A DNA stretch of 64,000 bases, from the NCBI RefSeq assembly GCF_009363555.1, contig NZ_CP045372.1, positions 1,178,001 to 1,242,000 of the forward strand, in the 5' to 3' direction. Made by a program: the position numbers and the translations under genes. The DNA is from Sulfitobacter sp. THAF37. Its GTDB lineage: Bacteria; Pseudomonadota; Alphaproteobacteria; Rhodobacterales; Rhodobacteraceae. Positions 35,362-44,895 of this stretch are shown piece after piece. The first letter of the stretch is position 1. Every line of letters starts with the position of its first letter. Under the pieces are notes generated by a model. It was not told the origin of the DNA and made no database searches. It worked only from the letters and a program-made list of their open reading frames with translations.

Positions 35362-38300
35362 ATGCACGTCGTCTTTCGCGAAAGCCACGGGCTGGAGGAT
35401 AGCGAAACACCGTTCGATCCGGGCCAGACGCCTGCGGATCTGGTGGTGCTTTCGTTTTCCGACAGTGATCTGGGCGCTTTCGCGGCAGGCTGGCACCGTG
35501 GCGGCGGACCAGAGGGCAAGCTGCCCACGTTGCGGTTGTGCAACCTTGTGGCGCTGCGGCATCCGGCATCGGTGGACAATTACGTCGAACAGACGCTGAC
35601 GGGGGCCAAGGGCATACTGATCCGGCTGATCGGTGGCGAGAATTACTGGCCCTACGGCATCATGCAGATTCAGGATTTCGCGCGGCGCAACAATATCGCG
35701 CTGGCGGTGCTGCCTGCGGATGGGCGCGAGGATCCGGCGCTGGACGCCCATTCAACCTTGCCCGTGTCGACCCTGCGGCGGTTGTCGCATCTGTGCGATG
35801 CGGGTGGGGCAGTCGCGGCACAGGCGGCACTGGCGCAACTTGCGCTGGCTGCCGGGTTCTATGCAGGGCCGGTTCCGGGCAGCAAGACGGTGCCGGTCTG
35901 CGGCTTCTACGATCCTGACAAAGGGGTCATTCCATTTGCCGATGTCACCGGCGACATGGTCGCGGTGACGTTCTACCGCAGCTACCTGACGGCTGCCGAT
36001 ACCGCCCCGGTGGATGCGCTGATTGCTGCGCTGCGTGACCGGGGCTTTACTGCCGTCGGCCTGTTCGTGCCCTCGCTGAAAGCCGAAGCTGGCCGTAAGT
36101 TTCTGGATGAGACGCTTGCGCGGCTGGAACCTTGCGCCATCGTCAACGCGACAGCCTTCTCAGGGCGGGGGGAGGATGGCCAATCACCTCTTGATACGCC
36201 GGGTTGCCCTGTCTTTCAGGTGGCTTTGTCCACCGCGCGTCAAAAAGATTGGGCCGAGGCAGAGCGCGGCCTGTCGCCCGCGGATCTGGCCATGCATGTT
36301 GTGCTGCCGGAAGTTGACGGTCGGGTTTTTGCCGGGGTCGTCAGCTTCAAAGCGCCGGAAAAGAAAGATCCGCATTTGCAATACTCGCGCTTTGCGCACC
36401 GGGCGAACGCCGAGCGGATCAATGCGGTGGTGGATCGGGTGGCGGGCTGGCACCGGCTGGCACGGACCCCGGCGGCAGACCGCAAACTGGCGCTGGTCTT
36501 GTCGACCTATCCGGGGCGCGACGACCAGATCGCTCATGCGGTGGGGCTGGATGCGCTGGCCTCGGTCGAAGACATGCTTCTGACACTCGCCGATGCGGGC
36601 TACGCCGTAGAACCCGCCATTGGGTTTGGCAAGTCACTGAGCCACAATACAATTTCCTGGCCCGCTAATGGTGACATGTCATATTTGACATGTCTTCCCG
36701 ACACCCTGTTGAAAGAGCTCAATACGGTCTGGGGGCCAGTCGAAGATGATCCGTTGTACCGCGATGGCGCCTTTCACTTTCCCGCGCAGCACTGCGGAAA
36801 CGCGCTCGTTGCGCTGCAACCCGAGCGGGGCAGCATCGCGGCGCGTGACACGGACTATCACGATCTCGCCCGCGTTCCGCGCCACTCCTATGTGGCCTTT
36901 TACCTCTGGCTGCAGTCACAAGGCATCGACGCATTGGTTCACATCGGCGCGCACGGCACGCTGGAGTGGTTGCCGGGCAAGGCGGTGGCGCTGTCCGGGG
37001 AGTGTTGGCCGGAGGTCCTGACCGGGCCGATGCCGGTGATCTATCCCTTCATTGTCAACGACCCGGGCGAGGCCGCGCAGGCCAAGCGGCGTATCGGCGC
37101 GGTGACGCTTGGCCATCTGCCGCCGCCGATGAAGGGCAGCGAAACGCCGCAGGCGCTGTTGCAACTGGAACGCCTTCTGGACGAATACTCCACTGCCGAC
37201 GGGCTGGATCCCGCCCGGCGCGACCGGCTGATCGAGACCATTCGCTCCGAAGCGCAGGCCGCCGGAGTGGAGCAAGACCTGGGCCTTGATGACGCCACCA
37301 GCGCGGTCGAGGCGATTACCCGGATCGACCGCTTCGTCTGCGACATCAAGGAAAGCCAGTACGGCGACGGGCTGCATATCTTCGGGATGGGGGAGGGCGA
37401 AAATGTCGGCCTGCTGGCTGCGCTCGACGGTCGTCGGGTCGCGTCAGGGCCGTCCGGTTCGCCGTATCGGGGGCGGTCCGACGTGCTGCCCACGGGTCGG
37501 AACCTCTATGCCGTGGATCCCCGCAGCGTGCCGACCCGTGCCGCCCATGCACAGGGCGTGAAGCTTGCCGAAGAGCTGATCCGCCGCCACTTGCAGGACC
37601 AGGGCGATTATCCGCGCGGCCTGGTCGTTGACCTTTGGGGGTCCGCCACGATGCGGACCGCCGGAGAAGAGATCGCGATGGCGATGCATCTGGCCGGTCT
37701 TGCCCCGAAGTGGGATGCAGGGTCCGAACGCGTGTCCGGCTTCGAGGTGCTTCCGCTGACACTGCTGAACCGGCCTCGCATCGACGTGACCTTGCGGGTC
37801 TCCGGATTGTTCCGGGATGTGTTTCCGGGACTGTCTCAACTCTTCGAAGCGGGCGCCGCCGCCCTGGCCGAGCGGGAAGAAGCGCCCGAGATGAACCCCT
37901 ACCTGACCCGCACGCCGCGTGTCTTCGGCCCCAAGCCGGGGCTTTACGGCATGAACATGGAGGCGGCGATGCTCGACTACTCGGACGCGGGCCGCGACGC
38001 CGCGGGCGAAGCCTGGCTGAAAGCCTCGGAATGGGCGATCGACGCGCGGGGGGAGGCCCGCCAGGACCGAGGGGCGCTGGAGGCACGGCTGCAGGGCGCC
38101 GACGGTTTCGCCCATGTTCAGGACCTGATGGAAAGCGATGTGCTGCTGGCCTCGGACTACGCCAGTCACGAAGGCGGCTTTGCTGCCGCGATGGCCTACC
38201 TCGGTGCGGCACAACCCGCCCTGTACCATGTCGACAGCACGGTCATCGGCGCCCCCCGCGCCCGTACCATGGCCGAGGAAATCGCCCGCGTGGTCCGCGC

Positions 38301-38604
38301 ACGCGCGGCAAATCCCGACTGGGCCAGCGGCATGATGCGCCATGGTTTCAGGGGGGCGGCCGAAGTGGCCGCGACACTGGACAATCTGGCCGCCTTCGCG
38401 CATCTCACCCGGGCCGTGCCAGCGCATCTTTTCGACCTATATTTCGATGCGACCCTGGGCCGGGAGGATTTGATGGACTTTATGAAACGCGAAAACCCCG
38501 AGGCGCTTGATCAGATCCGTGCCCGTTTTGCGGCGCTGCGGGACGCGGGCCTTTGGGTCACTCGGCGGAATTCGATTTCGGCGCAGCTGGATGCCGCCGA
38601 ATGA
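35362..38604 (+). CDS. cobN: Cobaltochelatase subunit CobN
   Basis: Large subunit of the aerobic ATP-dependent CobNST chelatase that inserts Co2+ into hydrogenobyrinic acid a,c-diamide. 1080 residues, on the short side for CobN. Family blocks seen: I-R-L-I-G-G-E-N-Y-W-P-Y-G near 90, H-I-G-A-H-G-T-L-E-W-L-P-G-K near 530 (the catalytic region), E-N-V-G-L-L-A-A-L near 678, and V-V-D-L-W-G-S-A-T-M-R-T near 757. cobS and cobT are not here. An unusual AT-rich palindrome lies inside at 36672-36695. Confidence 0.96.
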   Translation: MHVVFRESHGLEDSETPFDPGQTPADLVVLSFSDSDLGAFAAGWHRGGGPEGKLPTLRLCNLVALRHPASVDNYVEQTLTGAKGILIRLIGGENYWPYGIMQIQDFARRNNIALAVLPADGREDPALDAHSTLPVSTLRRLSHLCDAGGAVAAQAALAQLALAAGFYAGPVPGSKTVPVCGFYDPDKGVIPFADVTGDMVAVTFYRSYLTAADTAPVDALIAALRDRGFTAVGLFVPSLKAEAGRKFLDETLARLEPCAIVNATAFSGRGEDGQSPLDTPGCPVFQVALSTARQKDWAEAERGLSPADLAMHVVLPEVDGRVFAGVVSFKAPEKKDPHLQYSRFAHRANAERINAVVDRVAGWHRLARTPAADRKLALVLSTYPGRDDQIAHAVGLDALASVEDMLLTLADAGYAVEPAIGFGKSLSHNTISWPANGDMSYLTCLPDTLLKELNTVWGPVEDDPLYRDGAFHFPAQHCGNALVALQPERGSIAARDTDYHDLARVPRHSYVAFYLWLQSQGIDALVHIGAHGTLEWLPGKAVALSGECWPEVLTGPMPVIYPFIVNDPGEAAQAKRRIGAVTLGHLPPPMKGSETPQALLQLERLLDEYSTADGLDPARRDRLIETIRSEAQAAGVEQDLGLDDATSAVEAITRIDRFVCDIKESQYGDGLHIFGMGEGENVGLLAALDGRRVASGPSGSPYRGRSDVLPTGRNLYAVDPRSVPTRAAHAQGVKLAEELIRRHLQDQGDYPRGLVVDLWGSATMRTAGEEIAMAMHLAGLAPKWDAGSERVSGFEVLPLTLLNRPRIDVTLRVSGLFRDVFPGLSQLFEAGAAALAEREEAPEMNPYLTRTPRVFGPKPGLYGMNMEAAMLDYSDAGRDAAGEAWLKASEWAIDARGEARQDRGALEARLQGADGFAHVQDLMESDVLLASDYASHEGGFAAAMAYLGAAQPALYHVDSTVIGAPRARTMAEEIARVVRARAANPDWASGMMRHGFRGAAEVAATLDNLAAFAHLTRAVPAHLFDLYFDATLGREDLMDFMKRENPEALDQIRARFAALRDAGLWVTRRNSISAQLDAAE

Positions 38605-39728
38605 CCGCGCCGGTGGTGAAGGGATACTGCCCCGGCGCGTTGCGTCCGATGATGTCGGGTGACGGTTTGGTCGTGCGCGTCCGGCCTTTCAACGGGCGGC
38701 TGCGTCGGGCGCAGGCCGACGGGATCGCGACGTTGGCCGCGGCCCACGGCAACGGTTTGATCGACCTGTCGAGCCGTGGCAACATCCAGATACGCGGCGT
38801 ACGCGAAGACAGCCATGACGCACTGATCCGGGGGCTCACTGCCATGTCGCTGGTCGATGCCGACGCCGAGATCGAAAGCCGGCGCAATGTGCTCGTGACC
38901 CCTTTCTGGCAGACCGGTGAGGAAACGAACGGCTTTGCCGAGGACGTCACCGTTGCGCTGTCGTCGCCTGATGCGCCGCAGCTTCCCGGCAAGTTCGGCT
39001 TTGCCGTGGATACCGGTCGCGCACCTGTGTTGCAGAACGCCTCTGCCGACATCCGGCTCGAAAGGGATGCGGGCGGCGGGTTGATCCTTGTCGCGGATGG
39101 TTTCGACAAGGGCAAACCCGTCGCATCCGATACGGTGGTCGCCGAGGCGATGGCGCTGGCTGAATGGTTCATGACAGCGCGCGGTGAGCACAGGCGCATG
39201 GCTACGTTGATCGCGGCGGGTGTCGCCCTGCCCGAAGGTTTCTTCGTCCCGCGCCAGCGTCAGGTCTATGCGCCGCGGCCCGGCTATACGCCGCTGGGGG
39301 CGATGGTTGGTCTGGCCTTTGGGCAGTTGGAGGTCAAGACATTGGCCAGTCTCGCCAAACAGGGCGGTCTGCGGATGACGCCCTGGCGGATGCTGCTGGT
39401 GGAAAGCGCCCGCAAGTTGCCCGAGATCCGGGGGCTCATCACCGATGCCGACGACCCTCTGCTGAGGGTCGTGGCCTGTACCGGTGCACCGCGCTGTGCG
39501 CAGGGCCTTGCCCGGACCCGGACCATGGCGCGCACCCTTGCGGCCCATGTGCCGCCCGGCAGCTTTCTGCACATGTCCGGCTGCGCCAAGGGATGCGCAC
39601 ATCCCGGCCCCGCCCCATTGACCGTGACAGCGACGCGAGAAGGTTTCGACCTGATCCGCAGGGGGCGCGCCGACGACGACCCCGACGTGGCGTCGCTTTC
39701 TTCCGAAGAGATTATCAAGGCGATCTGA
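38601..39728 (+). CDS. cobG: Precorrin-3B synthase CobG
   Basis: Oxygen-dependent monooxygenase converting precorrin-3A to precorrin-3B, the marker of the aerobic pathway. 375 residues, nitrite/sulfite reductase-like halves, with the 4Fe-4S ligands Cys293, Cys299, Cys328 and Cys332 (C-T-G-A-P-R-C...C-A-K-G-C). N-terminal G-D-G-L-V-V-R-V-R-P and S-R-G-N-I-Q-I-R-G are family motifs. The ATG at 38601 overlaps the cobN stop (ATGA). Confidence 0.95.
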   Translation: MTAPVVKGYCPGALRPMMSGDGLVVRVRPFNGRLRRAQADGIATLAAAHGNGLIDLSSRGNIQIRGVREDSHDALIRGLTAMSLVDADAEIESRRNVLVTPFWQTGEETNGFAEDVTVALSSPDAPQLPGKFGFAVDTGRAPVLQNASADIRLERDAGGGLILVADGFDKGKPVASDTVVAEAMALAEWFMTARGEHRRMATLIAAGVALPEGFFVPRQRQVYAPRPGYTPLGAMVGLAFGQLEVKTLASLAKQGGLRMTPWRMLLVESARKLPEIRGLITDADDPLLRVVACTGAPRCAQGLARTRTMARTLAAHVPPGSFLHMSGCAKGCAHPGPAPLTVTATREGFDLIRRGRADDDPDVASLSSEEIIKAI

Positions 39729-40358
39729 ATGCCCCACAGCTACATCACCGATGGCGCGGAGATTTACCGCCAGTCCTTTGCCACGATCCGGTCCGAGGCG
39801 GCGCTGTCCCGGTTTACCCCCGAGGAGGAGATCGTCGCGGTCCGAATGATCCATGCGGCGGGGATGGTCGGGCTGGAAGATCATGTGCGCTTTTCACCCG
39901 GCATGGCCATCGCCGCACGGGCTGCACTGGAAGATGGCGCACCGATCCTCTGCGACGCCTATATGGTCAGCGAGGGCATCACCCGAAAACGGCTGCCCCG
40001 CGAGAACGAGGTGATCTGCACTCTGCGCGATCCGCGTGTGCCGGACATGGCCGCCGAGATGGCCAACACCCGCTCCGCCGCCGCGCTCGAACTCTGGCGC
40101 CCGCACCTGGCCGGGGCGCTGGTGGCCATCGGCAATGCCCCGACGGCGCTGTTTCACCTGCTCAACATGCTCGAAGACCCGGACTGTCCGCGCCCGGCAG
40201 CGATCATCGGTTGCCCGGTCGGCTTTATCGGTGCGGCGGAAAGCAAGGACGCGCTGATGGCCGATCTGCCGGTACCCTCGATGATCGTGAAGGGGCGATT
40301 GGGCGGTTCCGCGATCACTGTCGCGGCGGTGAACGCGCTCGCCAGCAGGGTGGAATAG
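39729..40358 (+). CDS. cobH: Precorrin-8X methylmutase CobH
   Basis: Moves a methyl group from C11 to C12, giving hydrogenobyrinic acid. 209 residues, no gap after the cobG stop. Recognisable motifs: I-Y-R-Q-S-F-A-T-I-R-S-E-A near 11-23, V-R-M-I-H-A-A-G-M with the catalytic His near 43, and G-N-A-P-T-A-L-F-H-L near 133. Confidence 0.95.
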   Translation: MPHSYITDGAEIYRQSFATIRSEAALSRFTPEEEIVAVRMIHAAGMVGLEDHVRFSPGMAIAARAALEDGAPILCDAYMVSEGITRKRLPRENEVICTLRDPRVPDMAAEMANTRSAAALELWRPHLAGALVAIGNAPTALFHLLNMLEDPDCPRPAAIIGCPVGFIGAAESKDALMADLPVPSMIVKGRLGGSAITVAAVNALASRVE

Positions 40359-40360
40359 GC

Positions 40361-41098
40361 ATGGGCAGGATTATCTGTGCGGGTTTGGGTCCCGGTGATC
40401 CAGATCTGATGAGCGTGAAATCGGATCGCATGATCCGGGGTGCACGCCACGTCGCGTATTTCCGCAAGAAGGGCCGGGCAGGACAGGCCCGGACCATCGT
40501 GCGCGACATGTTGCGCGACGATGTGGTGGAATACCCCATGGAATACCCCGTCACCACCGAGCTGCGCTTTGACAGCGCCGAATACCGCGACCTCATGGTC
40601 GATTTCTACGCCGAATGGGCCGACCGCCTTGCCGCGCTGGCACAGAAGCACGAGGTCGTCGTGCTGTGCGAGGGCGATCCGTTTTTCTACGGCTCTTTCA
40701 TGCACCTGCACACCCGTCTTCAGGGCCGGGCAGAGGTAGAAGTCCTGCCGGCAATCCCCGGCATGGTGGGCTGCTGGAACGCGCTGGACATGCCCTTTAC
40801 CTGGGGGGACGACGTGATGTCCGTCCTGATGGGCACGTTGCCGGATGCCGACCTGCTGGCGCATATGGAACGGGCGGATGCGCTGGTGATCATGAAGACC
40901 GGGCGCAACATGCCGCGGGTGCGCGCCGCGTTGGAAAAAACGGGGCGTCTGCAGGACGCCTGGCTTGTTGAAAAGGGGACCATGCCCGGTCAGCGCATCG
41001 CCCGACTGGCCGAGGTCGATGACGACGATTGCCCCTATTTCGCGATCGTGCTGGTCCACGGCCAAGGCCGCCGACCGGAGGCGGAGCCCGCGCAATGA
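40361..41098 (+). CDS. cobI: Precorrin-2 C(20)-methyltransferase CobI
   Basis: SAM-dependent methyltransferase of the tetrapyrrole methylase superfamily, 245 residues. Starts G-R-I-I-C-A-G-L-G-P-G-D-P-D-L-M, with L-C-E-G-D-P-F-F-Y-G-S-F near 105 and V-L-P-A-I-P-G-M near 130. The presence of the Y-F-R-K-K-G-R-A-G-Q segment and length favour C20 specificity. Start at 40361, two bases after the cobH stop. Confidence 0.94.
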   Translation: MGRIICAGLGPGDPDLMSVKSDRMIRGARHVAYFRKKGRAGQARTIVRDMLRDDVVEYPMEYPVTTELRFDSAEYRDLMVDFYAEWADRLAALAQKHEVVVLCEGDPFFYGSFMHLHTRLQGRAEVEVLPAIPGMVGCWNALDMPFTWGDDVMSVLMGTLPDADLLAHMERADALVIMKTGRNMPRVRAALEKTGRLQDAWLVEKGTMPGQRIARLAEVDDDDCPYFAIVLVHGQGRRPEAEPAQ

Positions 41099-41829
41099 CG
41101 GGGTGGGTCGCCATTGCCGGGCTGGGTCCCGGGCGCGACGATCTCGTGACACCCGAGGTCCAGGCCATGCTCGCCGATGCGACGGATGTCATCGGCTATA
41201 TCCCTTATGTGAAGAGGGTCGCCCCCCGAGACGGGTTGCTCCTGCACCCGACCGACAACCGGGTCGAGATCGACCGGGCAACCCACGCCCTGCAGCTCGC
41301 CGCGGAAGGGCGTCGGGTGGCTGTGGTGTCCGGCGGTGATCCCGGTGTCTTTGCCATGGCCTCCGCCGTGTTCGAGGCCCTGGAAGGCAATCCCAGCTTT
41401 GCAGATACCGACATTCGCGTATTGCCCGGTATTACCGCGATGCTCGCTGCCGCTGCTCGCGCAGGGGCGCCGCTGGGGCACGATTTCTGTGCGATCAACC
41501 TCAGCGACAATCTCAAGCCCTGGGCGGTAATCGAACGTCGCCTGCGGCTCGCCGCGCAGGCAGATTTCGCGATGGCGTTTTACAACCCCCGGTCCAGATC
41601 ACGGCCGCACCAGTTCGGCGACGCGCTGGCGATCCTGCGCGAGGAATGCGCCCCTGATCGGCTGATCACCTTCGCCCGCGCCATCAGCCGCCCCGACGAG
41701 GCGCTGAGGACCGTGACATTGGCAGAGGCCACGGCCGAGATGGCGGACATGCAGACGGTGGTGCTTGTGGGTAATTCGGAAACACGCAAGGTGGGGCGGT
41801 ACGTTTACACGCCGCGGTCGGTGTCTTGA
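41095..41829 (+). CDS. cobJ: Precorrin-3B C(17)-methyltransferase CobJ
   Basis: Ring-contracting methyltransferase, 244 residues. A-I-A-G-L-G-P-G-R-D-D-L at the start, the CobJ-type G-Y-x-P-Y-V near 38, V-S-G-G-D-P-G-V-F-A-M-A near 80, and F-Y-N-P-R-S-R-S-R near 160. ATGA overlap with cobI. Its last 25 bases overlap the 3' end of cobK on the other strand. Confidence 0.95.
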   Translation: MTGWVAIAGLGPGRDDLVTPEVQAMLADATDVIGYIPYVKRVAPRDGLLLHPTDNRVEIDRATHALQLAAEGRRVAVVSGGDPGVFAMASAVFEALEGNPSFADTDIRVLPGITAMLAAAARAGAPLGHDFCAINLSDNLKPWAVIERRLRLAAQADFAMAFYNPRSRSRPHQFGDALAILREECAPDRLITFARAISRPDEALRTVTLAEATAEMADMQTVVLVGNSETRKVGRYVYTPRSVS

Positions 41830-42551
41830 CCCAGCCAGTCCATCACCTGATCCACGTCATGCGCGACATTGTCGCCAGGCAGAACGGGACGGTCAGCCAT
41901 GATCACCGGCAGCTTCAGCCCTCGGGCGGCGTCCAGCTTGGCGCGGGCACCGGCGCCTCCCGCGTTCTTGCACAGAACATGGGTGATGCGATGTTCCCGC
42001 AACAGGGTCGTATCCCCGGTCAGGGTAAAGGGGCCGCGCGCGACGACAACCGTCGTGTGTGGCAACGGCAGCGGCGCGTCGGGCGGATCGACCAGGCGCA
42101 GCAGGTAGTGATGTTGCGGCCGCGCGGCGAAGAGGCCGATCTGCTGCTTGCCGATGGCCAGAAACACGCGGCACGGCGCATCGGGCAGGGCACCGGGCAA
42201 ATCCTCGACCGTGGGGACGGTCTGCCAGTCGTCTGCAGGACCCGCCGCCCAGGCGGGCCGTTCCAGCCGGATCAGCGGCCTGCCGGTCGCGACGGCGGCG
42301 GCATGGGCGTTGCGGCTCATCCCGGCGGCGAACGGGTGTGTGGCGTCGATAACATGGGTGACGGAGTGGTCTTTCAGATACCTTTCCAGCCCTGCCACAC
42401 CGCCGAAGCCGCCGATCCGCCGGGGCAGCGGTTGCGGCAACGGCGACCTCGTCCGTCCGGCATAAGAGAATGTGGCGTTCAACCCGGCCTGCGCAAGGCG
42501 ACGGGCCATCTCGCTCGCCTCGGTCGTGCCGCCCAGCAAAAGGATGTGCAT
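41805..42551 (-). CDS. cobK: Precorrin-6A reductase CobK
   Basis: NADPH-dependent reduction of precorrin-6A to 6B. 248 residues, opening I-L-L-L-G-G-T-T-E-A-S near residue 3-13 and containing V-I-D-A-T-H-P-F-A near 95 and F-L-A-I-G-K-Q-Q near 135, all CobK/CbiJ motifs. The only cob gene on the minus strand. The ATG at 42551 is chosen over one eight codons upstream because AAGGAT lies nine bases before it; its CAT overlaps the ATG of cobL in a CATG tetranucleotide. Confidence 0.94.
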   Translation of the reverse strand: MHILLLGGTTEASEMARRLAQAGLNATFSYAGRTRSPLPQPLPRRIGGFGGVAGLERYLKDHSVTHVIDATHPFAAGMSRNAHAAAVATGRPLIRLERPAWAAGPADDWQTVPTVEDLPGALPDAPCRVFLAIGKQQIGLFAARPQHHYLLRLVDPPDAPLPLPHTTVVVARGPFTLTGDTTLLREHRITHVLCKNAGGAGARAKLDAARGLKLPVIMADRPVLPGDNVAHDVDQVMDWLGQDTDRGV

Positions 42552-43734
42552 GTTGGGTGATCCTTGGCTCAGCATCGTGGGAATGCCGCACGATACCGCA
42601 GCGCATCTGTCGCCCGCAAGTCAGGCTGCGATTGATGCTGCCGAGGTGATATTCGGCGGGCCACGCCATCTTGAGCTGATGGGCGCCGGTGCGCGCGGGC
42701 AGGCTTGGCCAGTTCCGTTCACGGTCGAACCGGTACTGAATGCGCGTGGTCGTCGGGTGGTCGTCCTTGCCTCGGGCGATCCGTTCTGGTTCGGCGCGGG
42801 CGGCAGCCTGTCGGTGCATCTGGATCCGGGCGAGTGGCGTGTGCTGCCTACCGCCTCGACCTTTTCGCTGGTGGCCGGGACCCTGGGCTGGCGGCTGGAA
42901 GACGTCACCTGCCATGGCCTGCACGCCGCACCCATCGGTCAGTTGCGCGGTGCGCTTGCGCCGCACGCGCGGCTCATCTGCCTGATGCGGGACGGCGCGG
43001 CACCTTCGGAACTGGCGCAATGGCTGACTGACCAGGGGGCGGGTGCAGCACAGCTCATTGTGTGCGAGCGTATGGGCGGGCCGGAGCAGCGCATCCGCCA
43101 AGGTACAGCCGGGGATTTCAGTCTCAGTGATGTGGCCGCCCCTGTTGCTGTTGCCGTCGCACTGCCTGAAAATGTCGGTCTGCCGCGCAGTGCGGGCCTG
43201 CCGGATGACCTTTTTGCCAATGACGGCCAAATCACCAAGCGTCCCGTGCGGGCACTGACACTATCGGCGCTTGGTCCCCGTCCGGGAGAAGTGTTGTGGG
43301 ATATCGGCGCCGGGTCCGGCTCGGTCTCAGTCGAGTGGTGCCTTGCGGGTGGCCAAGCGGAAGCGTTCGAACAACATGCAGAGAGGGTCGCGAACATTGT
43401 GACAAACGCCGACCGGTTCGGGGTCTCTCATCGTCTGACGGTGCGCCATGGGGATGCCGCCGCGCTGATCGCGGACCGCGCTGCGCCTGATGCCGTCTTT
43501 GTGGGTGGCGGCGGCAGTGACGCGTTGTTCGATGCATTGCTCGAAACCTTGCCCAAGGGCACGCGACTGGTGGCCAACGGCGTCACGCTGGAAACCGAAG
43601 CACGGCTCGCCCGCCTGCAGGCCGAAAAAGGCGGCAGCCTGCTGCGGGTCGAACTGGCCGAAGCCACCCCGCTGGGGCGGATGCGCGGCTGGCAACCGCT
43701 GCGCCCGGTGGTGCAATGGAGTGTCACGCTGTGA
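42550..43734 (+). CDS. cobL: Precorrin-6Y C5,15-methyltransferase (decarboxylating) CobL
   Basis: Fusion of CbiE (about residues 1-195, starting W-L-S-I-V-G-M and containing V-V-L-A-S-G-D-P-F-W-F-G) and CbiT (about 220-394, with V-L-W-D-I-G-A-G-S-G-S-V-S-V-E-W as the SAM-binding loop); methylates C5 and C15 and decarboxylates. 394 residues, normal for CobL. ATG at 42550 follows AAAGGATGTGC; an ATG two codons upstream is also possible. Starts head-to-head with cobK with no spacer. Confidence 0.95.
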   Translation: MLGDPWLSIVGMPHDTAAHLSPASQAAIDAAEVIFGGPRHLELMGAGARGQAWPVPFTVEPVLNARGRRVVVLASGDPFWFGAGGSLSVHLDPGEWRVLPTASTFSLVAGTLGWRLEDVTCHGLHAAPIGQLRGALAPHARLICLMRDGAAPSELAQWLTDQGAGAAQLIVCERMGGPEQRIRQGTAGDFSLSDVAAPVAVAVALPENVGLPRSAGLPDDLFANDGQITKRPVRALTLSALGPRPGEVLWDIGAGSGSVSVEWCLAGGQAEAFEQHAERVANIVTNADRFGVSHRLTVRHGDAAALIADRAAPDAVFVGGGGSDALFDALLETLPKGTRLVANGVTLETEARLARLQAEKGGSLLRVELAEATPLGRMRGWQPLRPVVQWSVTL

Positions 43735-44099
43735 GGGTCGTCGGCATCGGATTTCGCGCAGCTGCGGATCTGGCCAGCTTGCAGGATGTATTGCAGCAGG
43801 TATTGCAGATTGCGGATGTCACCGGGATTGATGCCGTGGCAACAGAAGCGGCCAAGGCGCGAGAGCATGTCTTTCGCGAATTTGCGCAGGTGCTGGGTGT
43901 GCCGGGCCTGGGCGTCACGACACGGGATCTGGGTCAGATGATCACCCCGACACAATCGGAACGAATAAAGGACAGGTTTGGCACCGGGTCTCTTGCCGAA
44001 GCGGCGGCGCTGGTCACTGCCGGCCCCGAAGCCCGTTTGGTTGCACCGCGGGTCGTCTCGCGCGATGGTATGGCCACGGCGGCCCTTGCGGAAAGTTGA
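43731..44099 (+). CDS. cobE: CobE/CbiG C-terminal family protein
   Basis: 122 residues from the GTG at 43731, which overlaps the cobL stop (GTGA). [11 protein letters not shown] at the start and T-P-T-Q-S-E-R-I-K...[11 protein letters not shown] near the middle match the small CobE / CbiG C-terminal domain. In the aerobic pathway CobE is needed but its precise step is unsettled. Placement between cobL and cobM agrees. Confidence 0.85.
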   Translation: MRVVGIGFRAAADLASLQDVLQQVLQIADVTGIDAVATEAAKAREHVFREFAQVLGVPGLGVTTRDLGQMITPTQSERIKDRFGTGSLAEAAALVTAGPEARLVAPRVVSRDGMATAALAES

Positions 44100-44109
44100 G
44101 AGGGAATAC

Positions 44110-44895
44110 ATGACGGTTCATTTCATCGGTGCCGGACCGGGTGCGCCCGACCTGATCACTTTGCGGGGGCGCGACCTGATCGCGGCCTGTCCGGTGTGCC
44201 TCTATGCCGGGTCGCTGGTGCCCGAGGCGTTGCTGGCCCATTGCCCCGAAGGTGCGCACATCGTGAACACCGCGCGGATGTCGCTCGACGAGATCGTCGA
44301 GGAGATTACCGCCGCCCATGCGGCGGGTCATGACGTCGCCCGGCTGCATTCAGGCGATCTTTCGGTCTGGTCCGCCATGGGAGAGCAACTGCGCCGGTTG
44401 CGGGCGCTGGATATTCCCTATGATGTCACGCCGGGCGTGCCGTCCTTTGCCGCTGCCGCTGCGGCACTGAACGCGGAACTGACCTTGCCGGGTGTCGTGC
44501 AATCGGTGGTGCTGACGCGCACCTCGGGCCGCGCGACCGCGATGCCGGAGGGCGAAGCATTGGAGAATTTCGCGCGCACGGGCGCGACACTTGCCATCCA
44601 CCTGTCGGTCCATGTGCTGGAAAAGGTGGTGGCCGACCTGACACCGCACTACGGCGCGGATTGTCCGGTGGCCGTTGTCTGGCGCGCAAGCTGGCCGGAC
44701 CAGCGCGTGGTCAAGGCGACCCTCGCAACCCTGCGCACCGCCATCGGAGAAGAGATGGAGCGGACGGCGCTGATCCTTGTGGGTCATGCGATCGGGGCAG
44801 AGGATTTCGGCGAAAGCAGGCTTTACGCGGGCGATTATGACCGCCGGTTCCGGCCTGTCGGGACCGACCCCCGGTTCCCGGAGACGGCGGAATGA
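44110..44895 (+). CDS. cobM: Precorrin-4 C(11)-methyltransferase CobM
   Basis: SAM-dependent methyltransferase, 261 residues, starting [18 protein letters not shown] and with the CobM-specific L-Y-A-G-S-L-V-P-E near 36, [12 protein letters not shown] near 78 and V-L-T-R-T-S-G-R-A near 135. AGGGAA precedes the ATG. The stop overlaps cobB (ATGA). Confidence 0.95.
   Translation: MTVHFIGAGPGAPDLITLRGRDLIAACPVCLYAGSLVPEALLAHCPEGAHIVNTARMSLDEIVEEITAAHAAGHDVARLHSGDLSVWSAMGEQLRRLRALDIPYDVTPGVPSFAAAAAALNAELTLPGVVQSVVLTRTSGRATAMPEGEALENFARTGATLAIHLSVHVLEKVVADLTPHYGADCPVAVVWRASWPDQRVVKATLATLRTAIGEEMERTALILVGHAIGAEDFGESRLYAGDYDRRFRPVGTDPRFPETAE

Noticed and set aside
38511..39884. 457-codon minus-strand frame opposite cobG
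   Set aside because: Antisense of cobG, whose Fe-S and siroheme motifs are clear.
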